Source: Silvimonas iriomotensis (GTDB lineage Bacteria > Pseudomonadota > Gammaproteobacteria > Burkholderiales > Chitinibacteraceae). From it: a DNA stretch of 64,000 nt. Below are positions 57,448 through 64,000 of this stretch, piece by piece. Position numbers and translations under genes: made by a program. Positions within the stretch are counted from its first letter, which is position 1, and each line of letters begins with the position of its first letter. A model generated the notes under the pieces. That model was not told the DNA's origin, searched no databases, and saw only the letters and a program-made list of their open reading frames with translations. Location: assembly GCF_014645535.1 (NCBI RefSeq), contig NZ_BMLX01000001.1, positions 985,169 through 1,049,168 on the forward strand, given 5' to 3'.

Positions 57448-57575
57448 GCCCGGCGGGACGCGCGCTTTCATCTGCTAATGGCAACAACGACACGGGCGGG
57501 TATTCCGCCCGTGTCCGTTTCAAGACGCTGGCGATACGTGCCGCCTGTTTTGGGGCCGCAACAGGAATTGCGATC

Positions 57576-59024
57576 ATGAGCAAGAAGCTGCAGGACATTC
57601 CGGTCACAGTGGTAGAGGTCAATGATCAGGGTGAATACGAAGAAATCAGCCTGTACGCCAAACACAAGAAAATCTACCCGCGCTGGGTCAACGGCATTTA
57701 CAACAAATGGCGCATCTTCTTTGTCTTTGCCACGCAGCTTTTCTTCTATGGCATGCCATGGATCAATCTGAACGAGCGTCAGGCGCTGCTGTTTGATCTG
57801 GCCAACCGCAAGTTTTTTATCTTCAACCTGGTTTTTCTGCCGCAAGACTTTATTTACCTGACCGCCCTGCTGGTTTTGTGCGCTTTCGGCCTGTTTGCGT
57901 GGACCACGATTGGCGGGCGGCTCTGGTGCGGTTACTCCTGTCCGCAAACGGTCTACACCGAGATCTTCTTGTGGATAGAAAAATGGGTCGAAGGCGACCG
58001 TATGGCGCGGATCAAGCTCGATAGCGGCCCGCGCACTGCCCGCAAACTCCGGCTCAAGATCACCAAACACGCCCTCTGGATTGTCTTTGCGCTGTGGACC
58101 GGCTTCACCTTTGTGGGCTATTTCACGCCGATTCGTGATCTGTGGCACGAGACCATTACCTTCACCATTAGCCCGCTGGAAGGGTTCTGGGTGCTGTTTT
58201 ATGGCTTTGCCACCTACGGCAATGCTGGCTGGTTGCGTGAACAAGTCTGCAAGTACATGTGCCCGTACGCCCGCTTCCAGAGTGCCATGTTTGATGCCGA
58301 CACGCTGGTGGTCTCTTACGACCCTGAACGCGGTGAACAGCGCGGCAGCCGCAAGAAAGGCGCGGACTACAAGGCAGAAGGCCTGGGTGACTGCATAGAT
58401 TGCAAGATGTGCGTCCAGGTATGTCCGGTCGGCATCGATATCCGCGACGGCCTGCAGTATGAATGCATCGGCTGCGCGGCATGCATTGATGCCTGTGATG
58501 AGGTCATGGACAAGATGAGCTACCCGCGCGGGCTCATCCGTTACACCACGGAAAACGCCCTCAACCATGTTTATCCGGAGTCTAAATTCCTCTCGCGCCT
58601 CAAGCGGCCGCGCGTATTGATGTATGGTTTTATCCTGCTGGTGGTACTGGTGATCACCCTTGTCTCGCTGATTCGTCACCAGCCCGTCAAGGTCAATATC
58701 GCGCGTGATCGGGTAGCACTGGTGCGGGAGGCGGAAGATGGCCTGCTGGAAAACAGCTACCGTTTGCAGATCGAAAACGCGGACGAGAAAAACCATGTCT
58801 ACACCATCCGCGCCGAAGGTCTGGAGGGCATCAAGGTGCTGGTGGATGGCGGCAACGCGGTGTCGGTCAGCGCTACCGGGCAGGAAGACGTGGGCGTGCG
58901 CTTGCATGTCGATGCCCACAACGCCAAAGCAGGTAGTCACACCATCTATTTCATCATTACCGCCAAAGACGACCCGAAAATCGAAACTCGCGAAAAATCG
59001 AGTTTTATCGGGCAGAACCCCTGA
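57576..59024 (+). CDS. ccoG: cbb3 oxidase accessory protein CcoG (ferredoxin-type)
   Basis: A 482-residue membrane protein with about five helices and a cytoplasmic ferredoxin-like region holding CIDCKMCVQVCPVGIDIRDG and CIGCAACIDAC, sites for two [4Fe-4S] clusters. CcoG reduces Cu(II) to Cu(I) for oxidase assembly. The GYSCPQTVYTEIF motif and the C-terminal Ig-like domain are family traits. AGGAAT precedes the ATG. The 128-base gap after ccoP has no strong terminator. Confidence 0.95.
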   Translation: MSKKLQDIPVTVVEVNDQGEYEEISLYAKHKKIYPRWVNGIYNKWRIFFVFATQLFFYGMPWINLNERQALLFDLANRKFFIFNLVFLPQDFIYLTALLVLCAFGLFAWTTIGGRLWCGYSCPQTVYTEIFLWIEKWVEGDRMARIKLDSGPRTARKLRLKITKHALWIVFALWTGFTFVGYFTPIRDLWHETITFTISPLEGFWVLFYGFATYGNAGWLREQVCKYMCPYARFQSAMFDADTLVVSYDPERGEQRGSRKKGADYKAEGLGDCIDCKMCVQVCPVGIDIRDGLQYECIGCAACIDACDEVMDKMSYPRGLIRYTTENALNHVYPESKFLSRLKRPRVLMYGFILLVVLVITLVSLIRHQPVKVNIARDRVALVREAEDGLLENSYRLQIENADEKNHVYTIRAEGLEGIKVLVDGGNAVSVSATGQEDVGVRLHVDAHNAKAGSHTIYFIITAKDDPKIETREKSSFIGQNP

Positions 59025-59041
59025 CCTTTTAACCTGAGCCT

Positions 59042-59545
59042 ATGCAAACCCCGTCATCACCAGAGAAACGCCCCTGGTACAAACAGCCCTGGGCCTGGTT
59101 CATCCTGTTGTTGCCTGTGATTGCCATTGTTGGCTGCATCAATCTGATCTGGCTGGCCGGCAAGCATAGCGATGGCGTGGTGGCAGACGATTACACCAGA
59201 ACGGGTGATGAAGTGACCCAAGTACTGGCACGGGATCAAGCGGCGGCCAGGCTGGGCTTGCGTGCCACTGCCACCATTGACGCTCAAGGGTTGGCGCGGA
59301 TTGAACTCAACCAGCCGGTTGCCGGGCCACTGCAGCTGAAGCTATTGCACCCCACCGTGGCGCGGAATGATCAGGCCGCCAGCTTGAGCGATCAGGGCAA
59401 TCACCTGTGGCAAGGCCAACTGGCGCATCCGCCCGGTGCGGTCAGATGGGATGTGGAATTGTCTGACAACAAAAACACCTGGCGGCTACGTGGGCAAATG
59501 AAGCCGGGGCAAAGCGGCAAGCTGGTTCTGTCGCCCGCTACCTGA
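59042..59545 (+). CDS. fixH: FixH-family protein
   Basis: A 167-residue single-pass protein: PWYKQPWAWFILLLPVIAIVGCINLIW (in parts) is the membrane helix with the typical W-x-x-P before it, followed by DGVVADDYTRTGDEV and a beta-rich periplasmic domain. FixH proteins help assemble cbb3 oxidase. It follows ccoG by 17 bases and ends the operon. Confidence 0.92.
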   Translation: MQTPSSPEKRPWYKQPWAWFILLLPVIAIVGCINLIWLAGKHSDGVVADDYTRTGDEVTQVLARDQAAARLGLRATATIDAQGLARIELNQPVAGPLQLKLLHPTVARNDQAASLSDQGNHLWQGQLAHPPGAVRWDVELSDNKNTWRLRGQMKPGQSGKLVLSPAT

Positions 59546-59567
59546 CCCACTTCCGGGCTGCACCGGA

Positions 59568-59603
59568 CAAAACAAAACCCCGTCAGTGCGGGGTTTTGTT
59601 TTG
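59568..59603. terminator. Bidirectional intrinsic terminator
   Basis: AAAACAAAACCCCG-TCAGTG-CGGGGTTTTGTTTT, a 14-bp stem between fixH and the convergent second fixH-like gene. Confidence 0.93.
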
Positions 59604-59623
59604 TCTGCGATATCACCCGGCCA

Positions 59624-60166
59624 TCAGTTATCGGCGGGAGCGGCGGCGCGGCTGGTTGGCTGGATGCGGACAACATTGCCGCTGTGGGCATCCCATTCCC
59701 CTTCCATACGCCAGAGTTCTTCATTCTGAACCGTGACATGCCAGCGCGACGCTTTGGTCGGTTCAATGTTGGCAATGTAGCTATTGCCCTCGGTTTTGCT
59801 GAGTACAACATGCTGATCCAGCTTTTCCTGTGTCGGGTGGGCCAGATCAAGCTGCAGGACGGGCGGGAGCGGTTGTTTTTCCGGGTTGTCCAGGGTGAGC
59901 GCAACCTGCCCCCTGGTGACATCAATGGTCAACTGGCCATCCAGCCCCAACGCTCTGGCTTTTTCATCCTCATGCATGCGCTGGTTTACAGTCAGGCCAG
60001 CCTGATAGTAGTTCTGCGTAACAAGGTCATCCTGGCGCGAGAACGCCAGGTACACGCAAAACAAGCTGCCGACCACCACGCAAGCCGGCCCCAGCGCCAC
60101 CAGCCACGGACCAGGTTCGCGATACCAGGGTTTGCGTTGCTGCGTTTCCTGCGGGAGCCGTGCCAT
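59624..60166 (-). CDS. Second FixH-like protein
   Basis: A 180-residue paralogue of FixH on the opposite strand: PWYREPGPWLVALGPACVVVGSLFCVYLAF (two parts) is the membrane helix, then DDLVTQNYYQAGLTVNQRM, the exact counterpart of the DDYTRTGDEV region in fixH, and a beta-rich domain. AAGGAG lies before the ATG at 60166. It follows uppP by ten bases and may be cotranscribed with it. It could help the cbb3 oxidase or another metalloenzyme. Confidence 0.88.
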   Translation of the reverse strand: MARLPQETQQRKPWYREPGPWLVALGPACVVVGSLFCVYLAFSRQDDLVTQNYYQAGLTVNQRMHEDEKARALGLDGQLTIDVTRGQVALTLDNPEKQPLPPVLQLDLAHPTQEKLDQHVVLSKTEGNSYIANIEPTKASRWHVTVQNEELWRMEGEWDAHSGNVVRIQPTSRAAAPADN

Positions 60167-60176
60167 TGCGCACTCC

Positions 60177-61010
60177 TTATGCGAATTTGACCGCCAGACC
60201 CAAAACACCCAAGGCAATACAGTACCAGCCAAACGGGCTCAGCGCCTTGACTTCATGCGTCTTGAAGTAGCGCATCAAGGCCCACGTACTCAGATACGCA
60301 CAGACGCCCGCAATCAGCCCGCACAGCGCCATTTGCCCAAACGGCAACGGCCCGGCCTGGTGCATGGCCTTGGGCACTTCCAGTACGCTGGCGGCCAGGA
60401 TAATCGGCGTGGCCAGCAAGAAAGAAAAGCGTGCAGCGGCTTCGTAAGAGAGCCCTTGCGACAGACCGCCCAGCAAGGTGCTGCCCGAGCGTGAAATCCC
60501 CGGCACCAGCGCAAGGCTTTGCGCCAGGCCCACCTTCAGCGCGCCCGCAAAAGACAGGTCTTCCAGCTTGCCACCGCCACGGCTGCGCTTCACCGCCCGC
60601 TCGCCCGCAATCAGCATGATGCCGTTGAGCACCAGCACAGCCAGCACGATGGTGGTACTGCCAAACAGTAACTTGATCTTTTTTTCCAGCAACAGGCCCA
60701 ACAGGCCGGCGGGAATGGTGCCGACAATGGTCAGCCACAGCGGACGTGCCAGCGCGTTATTAGGGTTGCAGCCACCCTTGAAGAAGTCGCGAAAGAGTTC
60801 GATCCAGTCTTTGCGAAAGTACGCCAGCAACGCCAGGGCAGTACCCAGATGCAGCACCACCATGAACGGCAAGAACTGTTCGCTGCGCGTATCCATTTGC
60901 CAGTGCAGCAAATCAGGCACCACCACGCCATGCCCAAGACTACTGACCGGAAATAGCTCGCTGACCCCTTGCATGATTGCGAACAAAATACTTTCGAGCT
61001 GCAGCCCCAT
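60177..61010 (-). CDS. uppP: Undecaprenyl-diphosphate phosphatase
   Basis: A 277-residue membrane enzyme (UppP/BacA) with about eight helices that recycles the lipid carrier of cell-wall synthesis and gives bacitracin resistance. The two active motifs are MQGVSELFPVSSLGH and PGISRSGSTLLGG. The first differs from the common QGxTEFLPISSSGH by Val, Phe and Leu replacements seen in some proteobacterial members. The ATG at 61010 has AGGAG eight bases upstream. Confidence 0.94.
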   Translation of the reverse strand: MGLQLESILFAIMQGVSELFPVSSLGHGVVVPDLLHWQMDTRSEQFLPFMVVLHLGTALALLAYFRKDWIELFRDFFKGGCNPNNALARPLWLTIVGTIPAGLLGLLLEKKIKLLFGSTTIVLAVLVLNGIMLIAGERAVKRSRGGGKLEDLSFAGALKVGLAQSLALVPGISRSGSTLLGGLSQGLSYEAAARFSFLLATPIILAASVLEVPKAMHQAGPLPFGQMALCGLIAGVCAYLSTWALMRYFKTHEVKALSPFGWYCIALGVLGLAVKFA

Positions 61011-61063
61011 CAAGGCGTCTCCTGTTTACTGAATACTGAATGAGTTGAAACAACCCGGTAGTC

Positions 61064-61092
61064 AAAATAAAGGCCGGTTTACCCGGCCTTTG
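61064..61092 (-). terminator. Intrinsic terminator of dusC
   Basis: AAAGGCCGG-TTTAC-CCGGCCTTT; on the minus strand the stem is followed by ATTTTG, just after the dusC stop and before uppP. Confidence 0.8.
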
Positions 61093-61111
61093 CATTCATT
61101 TGCCATTGCGC

Positions 61112-62065
61112 TCACGCGTGAGCGACTTCTGCCTGCCGCATGGATTCAAGCATCAGCGCGACCAAATCACGCGCTTCTGGCAGTGCGCGGCCTTCAACAA
61201 AAACCGCGTCGGCCTGCGGATACTGACGGCGCATATAGCCCAGCCATTGCTTTACCCGGCCGCCCTGGTATTTTGGCAGGATTCGTGTTTCAACGTTATG
61301 CCAGAACACATGGACAAGCGGCGCGAGTTCATGCCACGCCAGGCCGGCCTTGCCCAGCACTTCCAGCGCCAGGCCCGGATTGGCCACCATGCCCCGGCCG
61401 ATCATCACGTCTTCGCAGCCAGATACCTCACGGCAACGGTGAAAATCCGCCGCGGTCCACACTTCGCCATTGGCGATCACCGGAATGCGCAATGCTTCGC
61501 GAATCGCCGGGAGTTTTTCCCAGTACGCGGGCGGGCGATAACCGTCGGTTTTGGTTCTGGCATGCACCACCAGTTCGGCCGAACCGCCGTTTTCCATGGC
61601 GTGCGCACACTCCAGGGTCAGGCTCTGGTCTTCGTAACCCAGGCGCATTTTGGTGGTCACCGGAATATGCGCCGGTACGGCTTGCCGTACTGCACGCACC
61701 ACGTCGTGAATCAGGTCAGGTGTCTTGAGCAGTAACGCGCCGCCGCCGTGACGGTTGACGGTTTTGGCCGGGCAGCCAAAGTTCAGATCAATCCCAGGCG
61801 GATTGAGCGAGGCCAGTCTTTCTGCGTTCTCTGCCATGCAGACCGGATCGGACCCGAGCAACTGCACGCGCACCGGCACCCCGCCAGGTGTCTTGCCACC
61901 CGTGAGCAGTTCCGGCACAGAGCGATAAAAGGTGCGCTTGGGCAGCAAACTGCCAGAGATGCGGATGAACTCGCTCACGCAGACATCAATCCCGCTGGAG
62001 CGGGTCAGTACATCACGCAGCACATGATCAAGCAGCCCCTCCATCGGGGCCAGATAGATACGCAA
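61112..62065 (-). CDS. dusC: tRNA-dihydrouridine(16) synthase
   Basis: A 317-residue FMN enzyme of the Dus family. MRIYLAPMEGLLDHVLRD opens the TIM barrel, C98 in NFGCPAKTVNRHGGGALLL is the catalytic Cys, and VHARTKTDGY and IANGEVW are FMN-contact regions. The short length and the SEFIRIS motif fit DusC, which reduces U16. It diverges from the LexA-like gene. Confidence 0.94.
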   Translation of the reverse strand: MRIYLAPMEGLLDHVLRDVLTRSSGIDVCVSEFIRISGSLLPKRTFYRSVPELLTGGKTPGGVPVRVQLLGSDPVCMAENAERLASLNPPGIDLNFGCPAKTVNRHGGGALLLKTPDLIHDVVRAVRQAVPAHIPVTTKMRLGYEDQSLTLECAHAMENGGSAELVVHARTKTDGYRPPAYWEKLPAIREALRIPVIANGEVWTAADFHRCREVSGCEDVMIGRGMVANPGLALEVLGKAGLAWHELAPLVHVFWHNVETRILPKYQGGRVKQWLGYMRRQYPQADAVFVEGRALPEARDLVALMLESMRQAEVAHA

Positions 62066-62168
62066 AACAGATCCAGCCTGAAAATCGGTAAGCCGCCATT
62101 GTACCGTGCGGCCCGCCGTTTGCCGCGCGCGGATTGATGCGCGGAGCCCTCACTCGGGCAGATCTTAT

Positions 62169-62174
62169 TTGACA
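62169..62174 (+). promoter_or_regulatory. -35 element of the lexA-like gene
   Basis: A perfect TTGACA; a weak -10 (CATAAC or TAACCT) lies at 62190-62197. The first LexA-like operator lies in the spacer, so bound repressor would block RNA polymerase. Confidence 0.5.
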
Positions 62175-62176
62175 CA

Positions 62177-62215
62177 GAACGTTCGTTCACATAACCTTCA
62201 GAGAACGAATGTTCT
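62177..62215. promoter_or_regulatory. Two LexA-like operators (GAAC-N4-GTTC)
   Basis: GAAC-GTTC-GTTC at 62177-62188 and AGAAC-GAAT-GTTCT at 62202-62215 are centred 26 bases apart, on one helix face or nearly so. They match the GAAC-N4-GTTC shape of LexA boxes known from Gram-positive bacteria and some other groups, and differ from the CTGT-N8-ACAG of E. coli. Autoregulation is inferred. Confidence 0.7.
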
Positions 62216-62226
62216 GTGAGCGCATC

Positions 62227-62814
62227 ATGGGCAACCCGAATCGCGATAACGAGTACCTCGGCAAGCTGCAAGACTATTACGCCGATTACCGCAGCCTGCC
62301 TTCTTACGCCGTTATTGGCGAGATGCTGGGCATGGCATCCAAATCTGCCGTCTCGGCCCTGGTCAAGCGCCTGATGCTGGCCGGCTTTATTGAAATGACG
62401 CCAGACAAGCGCCTGGCCCCCACCAAACGCTTCTTTGAGCGTGAACTGGCTGATTTCCCGGTGCCGGCAGGTTTGCCTGCGGCCGCCAACGATGCGATGA
62501 GCGAAGCGCTCTCCATTGATGACTACCTGATCAACCGCCCCTCTGCCACGATCACCATCCGCGTGCGGGGCGAGTCCATGATCGAGGCCGGCATTCACGA
62601 TGGCGACATTGCCATTGTCGAAAAACGCCCGGCAGCGCGCGTGGGCGATATCGTGGTCGCCATTATTGATGGCGAATACACGCTCAAGGAACTGGGCCGC
62701 GACAAGCAAGGTTTTCTGCTGTTGCCGCGCAACCCGGAATTCCAGCCCATTCGCCCGCGAGAGGGTCTGGAGATTTACGGCGTGCTGGTTGGCCTTGTGC
62801 GCAAGTACCGCTAA
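62227..62814 (+). CDS. lexA: LexA-family SOS repressor
   Basis: A 195-residue S24-type repressor. The N-terminal winged helix (LPSYAVIGEMLGMASKSAVSALVKRLMLAGFIE, in parts, ~24-56) binds DNA; the autocleavage domain has Ser117 (GESMIEAGIHDGD) and Lys154 (DGEYTLKEL), and an Ala81-Gly82 site as the likely scissile bond. The N-terminal part is unlike the E. coli type (no MKALTARQQEV), so it is a divergent LexA or a LexA-like regulator. ATG 62227 is chosen because the earlier ATG at 62209 falls inside an operator. Confidence 0.88.
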   Translation: MGNPNRDNEYLGKLQDYYADYRSLPSYAVIGEMLGMASKSAVSALVKRLMLAGFIEMTPDKRLAPTKRFFERELADFPVPAGLPAAANDAMSEALSIDDYLINRPSATITIRVRGESMIEAGIHDGDIAIVEKRPAARVGDIVVAIIDGEYTLKELGRDKQGFLLLPRNPEFQPIRPREGLEIYGVLVGLVRKYR

Positions 62815-62839
62815 ACGCGCCCTGCCCCGAACGCCATCA

Positions 62840-62873
62840 AACAAAACCCCGGTTCAGCCGGGGTTTTGTTTTG
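62840..62873 (+). terminator. Intrinsic terminator of the lexA-like gene
   Basis: AACAAAACCCCGG-TTCAG-CCGGGGTTTTGTT, almost the same arms as the terminator at 59568. Confidence 0.92.
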
Positions 62874-63022
62874 CCCATACTGAACAACGCTGGCCCCAAA
62901 GCCGGGGCATGCCGCACAATAGCGTGATATACCGCCGGGCTTGAATGTGCGCGTGGCGGGCGCATCTATCCCGTCTACCCTGCGTCGCCCTTCCCGGTGG
63001 CCTGAACTTATCGGACAAGTGC

Positions 63023-63850
63023 ATGAGCGAAGCTGAATTTTCGCCGCTTGGCAAAGCGGTCAGTTACAAAACCGAATACGACCCCACGTTGCTGTTTCCC
63101 ATTCCGCGCCAAGGCAAGCGTGATGAGATCGGCGTGGGCGCCACCCTGCCCTTTATGGGCGTGGATATCTGGAATGCCTATGAGCTGAGCTGGCTTAACA
63201 GTCGGGGCAAGCCGGAAGTGGCCATTGCCACCTTCCTGATCCCGGCCGAGAGCCCGAATATCGTCGAGTCCAAGTCATTCAAGCTGTACCTGAACAGTTT
63301 TAACCAGACCAGACTGGCCGGATTTGAAGCATTGCAGTCTTTGCTGCAGGCTGATCTGAGCGCAGCCACCGGCGCGCCCGTGATGGTTCAACTGTTTGCG
63401 CCGGCCGCTTTTGCCGCGCAAAAGATGGGCGATCTGAAAGGCTATTGCATTGACAATCTGGATATTGAAATCGACCAGTACGAGCCCACGCCGGGCCTGC
63501 TCAAGTGCGATGAATCCGATAGCCCGGTGGAAGAAACGCTCACGTCCAATCTGTTGAAGTCCAACTGCCTGGTGACCGGGCAACCGGACTGGGCCAGCGT
63601 GCAGATCCACTATGTGGGCGCGCCGATCAACCGTGAAAGCCTGTTGCGCTATCTGGTGTCGTTCCGCAATCACAACGAGTTTCATGAACAATGTGTCGAG
63701 CGCATCTTTGTTGACATCATGCGTGAATGCAAACCCATGAAACTGGCTGTATATGCCCGCTACACGCGACGCGGCGGGCTGGACATCAACCCGTACCGCT
63801 GTAATTTCAGCGGCCCGCAACCGACCAATATCAGGACGGCCCGGCAATAA
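63023..63850 (+). CDS. queF: NADPH-dependent 7-cyano-7-deazaguanine reductase
   Basis: A 275-residue QueF of the long bimodular type; it reduces preQ0 to preQ1 for queuosine synthesis. C182 ([11 protein letters not shown]) forms the thioimide and D189 is the proton donor; the NADPH motif is [19 protein letters not shown] 63023 ([10 protein letters not shown]) fits the family. The 150 bases upstream show no clear preQ1 riboswitch. Confidence 0.95.
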   Translation: MSEAEFSPLGKAVSYKTEYDPTLLFPIPRQGKRDEIGVGATLPFMGVDIWNAYELSWLNSRGKPEVAIATFLIPAESPNIVESKSFKLYLNSFNQTRLAGFEALQSLLQADLSAATGAPVMVQLFAPAAFAAQKMGDLKGYCIDNLDIEIDQYEPTPGLLKCDESDSPVEETLTSNLLKSNCLVTGQPDWASVQIHYVGAPINRESLLRYLVSFRNHNEFHEQCVERIFVDIMRECKPMKLAVYARYTRRGGLDINPYRCNFSGPQPTNIRTARQ

Positions 63851-63917
63851 ACCGGAACGTCCGCAACAACACCACGCGCAAGACGCGTGAATGACCTATC
63901 CCACAAGGAGAAACAGA

Positions 63918-64000
63918 ATGACCACAGAAGTTGCAGTACTGGCCGGTGGCTGCTTCTGGTGCATGGAAGCCGTGTTCCAGCGTCTGCGCGGCGTCACTGC
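63918..64000 (+). CDS. msrA: Peptide methionine sulfoxide reductase MsrA (partial)
   Basis: The first 27 residues of MsrA, cut by the right edge. The catalytic Cys12 lies in [12 protein letters not shown], the family hallmark. AAGGAG lies seven bases before the ATG. The enzyme repairs oxidised methionine. Confidence 0.93.
   Translation, partial: MTTEVAVLAGGCFWCMEAVFQRLRGVT

Noticed and set aside
62874-63022. preQ1 riboswitch upstream of queF
   Set aside because: No recognisable preQ1-I or -II core in the 150 bases before queF.
1-64000. CRISPR arrays, tRNA or rRNA genes, insertion sequences, prophage
   Set aside because: No regularly spaced repeats, cloverleaf sequences, transposase or phage genes were seen.

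Overview
The window is a typical chromosomal segment of a betaproteobacterium with moderately high GC. The overall protein similarity suggests the Neisseriales or a close relative; this is an inference from remembered protein families, not a computed placement. I see no rRNA, tRNA, CRISPR array, insertion sequence or prophage. Genes are densely packed on both strands, and many convergent pairs are separated by clear intrinsic terminators.

Layout, left to right. 1-6.2 kb: the 5' part of an Atm1-type ABC exporter, a small secreted peptide, a Rieske oxygenase, a DUF1456 protein, the tRNA hydroxylase TrhO, and a pair of exported proteins of unknown function (one DUF2145). 6.2-15.4 kb: two aconitases (acnB and acnA) flanking two LysR regulators, an atypical short-chain dehydrogenase and a flavodoxin-fold quinone reductase. 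15.5-20.9 kb: a LysR gene divergent from a complete homogentisate pathway (hpd-hmgA-fahA-maiA) that takes 4-hydroxyphenylpyruvate to fumarate and acetoacetate.

20.9-29.2 kb, the most interesting part: a six-gene minus-strand operon (substrate-binding protein, permease, ATPase, two urea-carboxylase-associated proteins, biotin-dependent carboxylase). Its leader carries a clear guanidine-I (ykkC) riboswitch, and a sigma-54-like -24/-12 element lies upstream of that. The conventional urea carboxylase annotation should therefore be read as a guanidine uptake and assimilation system. The allophanate hydrolase needed to finish the pathway is not in the window.

29.3-45 kb: scattered housekeeping and stress genes (VOC proteins, a WbuC cupin, a FecR-domain protein, an SMR pump, an MscS channel, a RhlE-type helicase with a repetitive tail, YkgJ, GNAT, Rnk, DUF2863, UbiB/AarF, an NlpC/P60 peptidase, arginine N-succinyltransferase, RmuC). 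45.2-51.3 kb: an isolated flgA, then ribF, ileS, lspA and ispH. 51.4-60.2 kb: a full cbb3 oxidase locus (ccoI-ccoS, then ccoN-O-Q-P, ccoG, fixH) with a perfect FNR box before ccoN, followed by a second fixH-like gene on the opposite strand. 60.2-64 kb: uppP, dusC, a LexA-family repressor with two GAAC-N4-GTTC operators, queF and the start of msrA.
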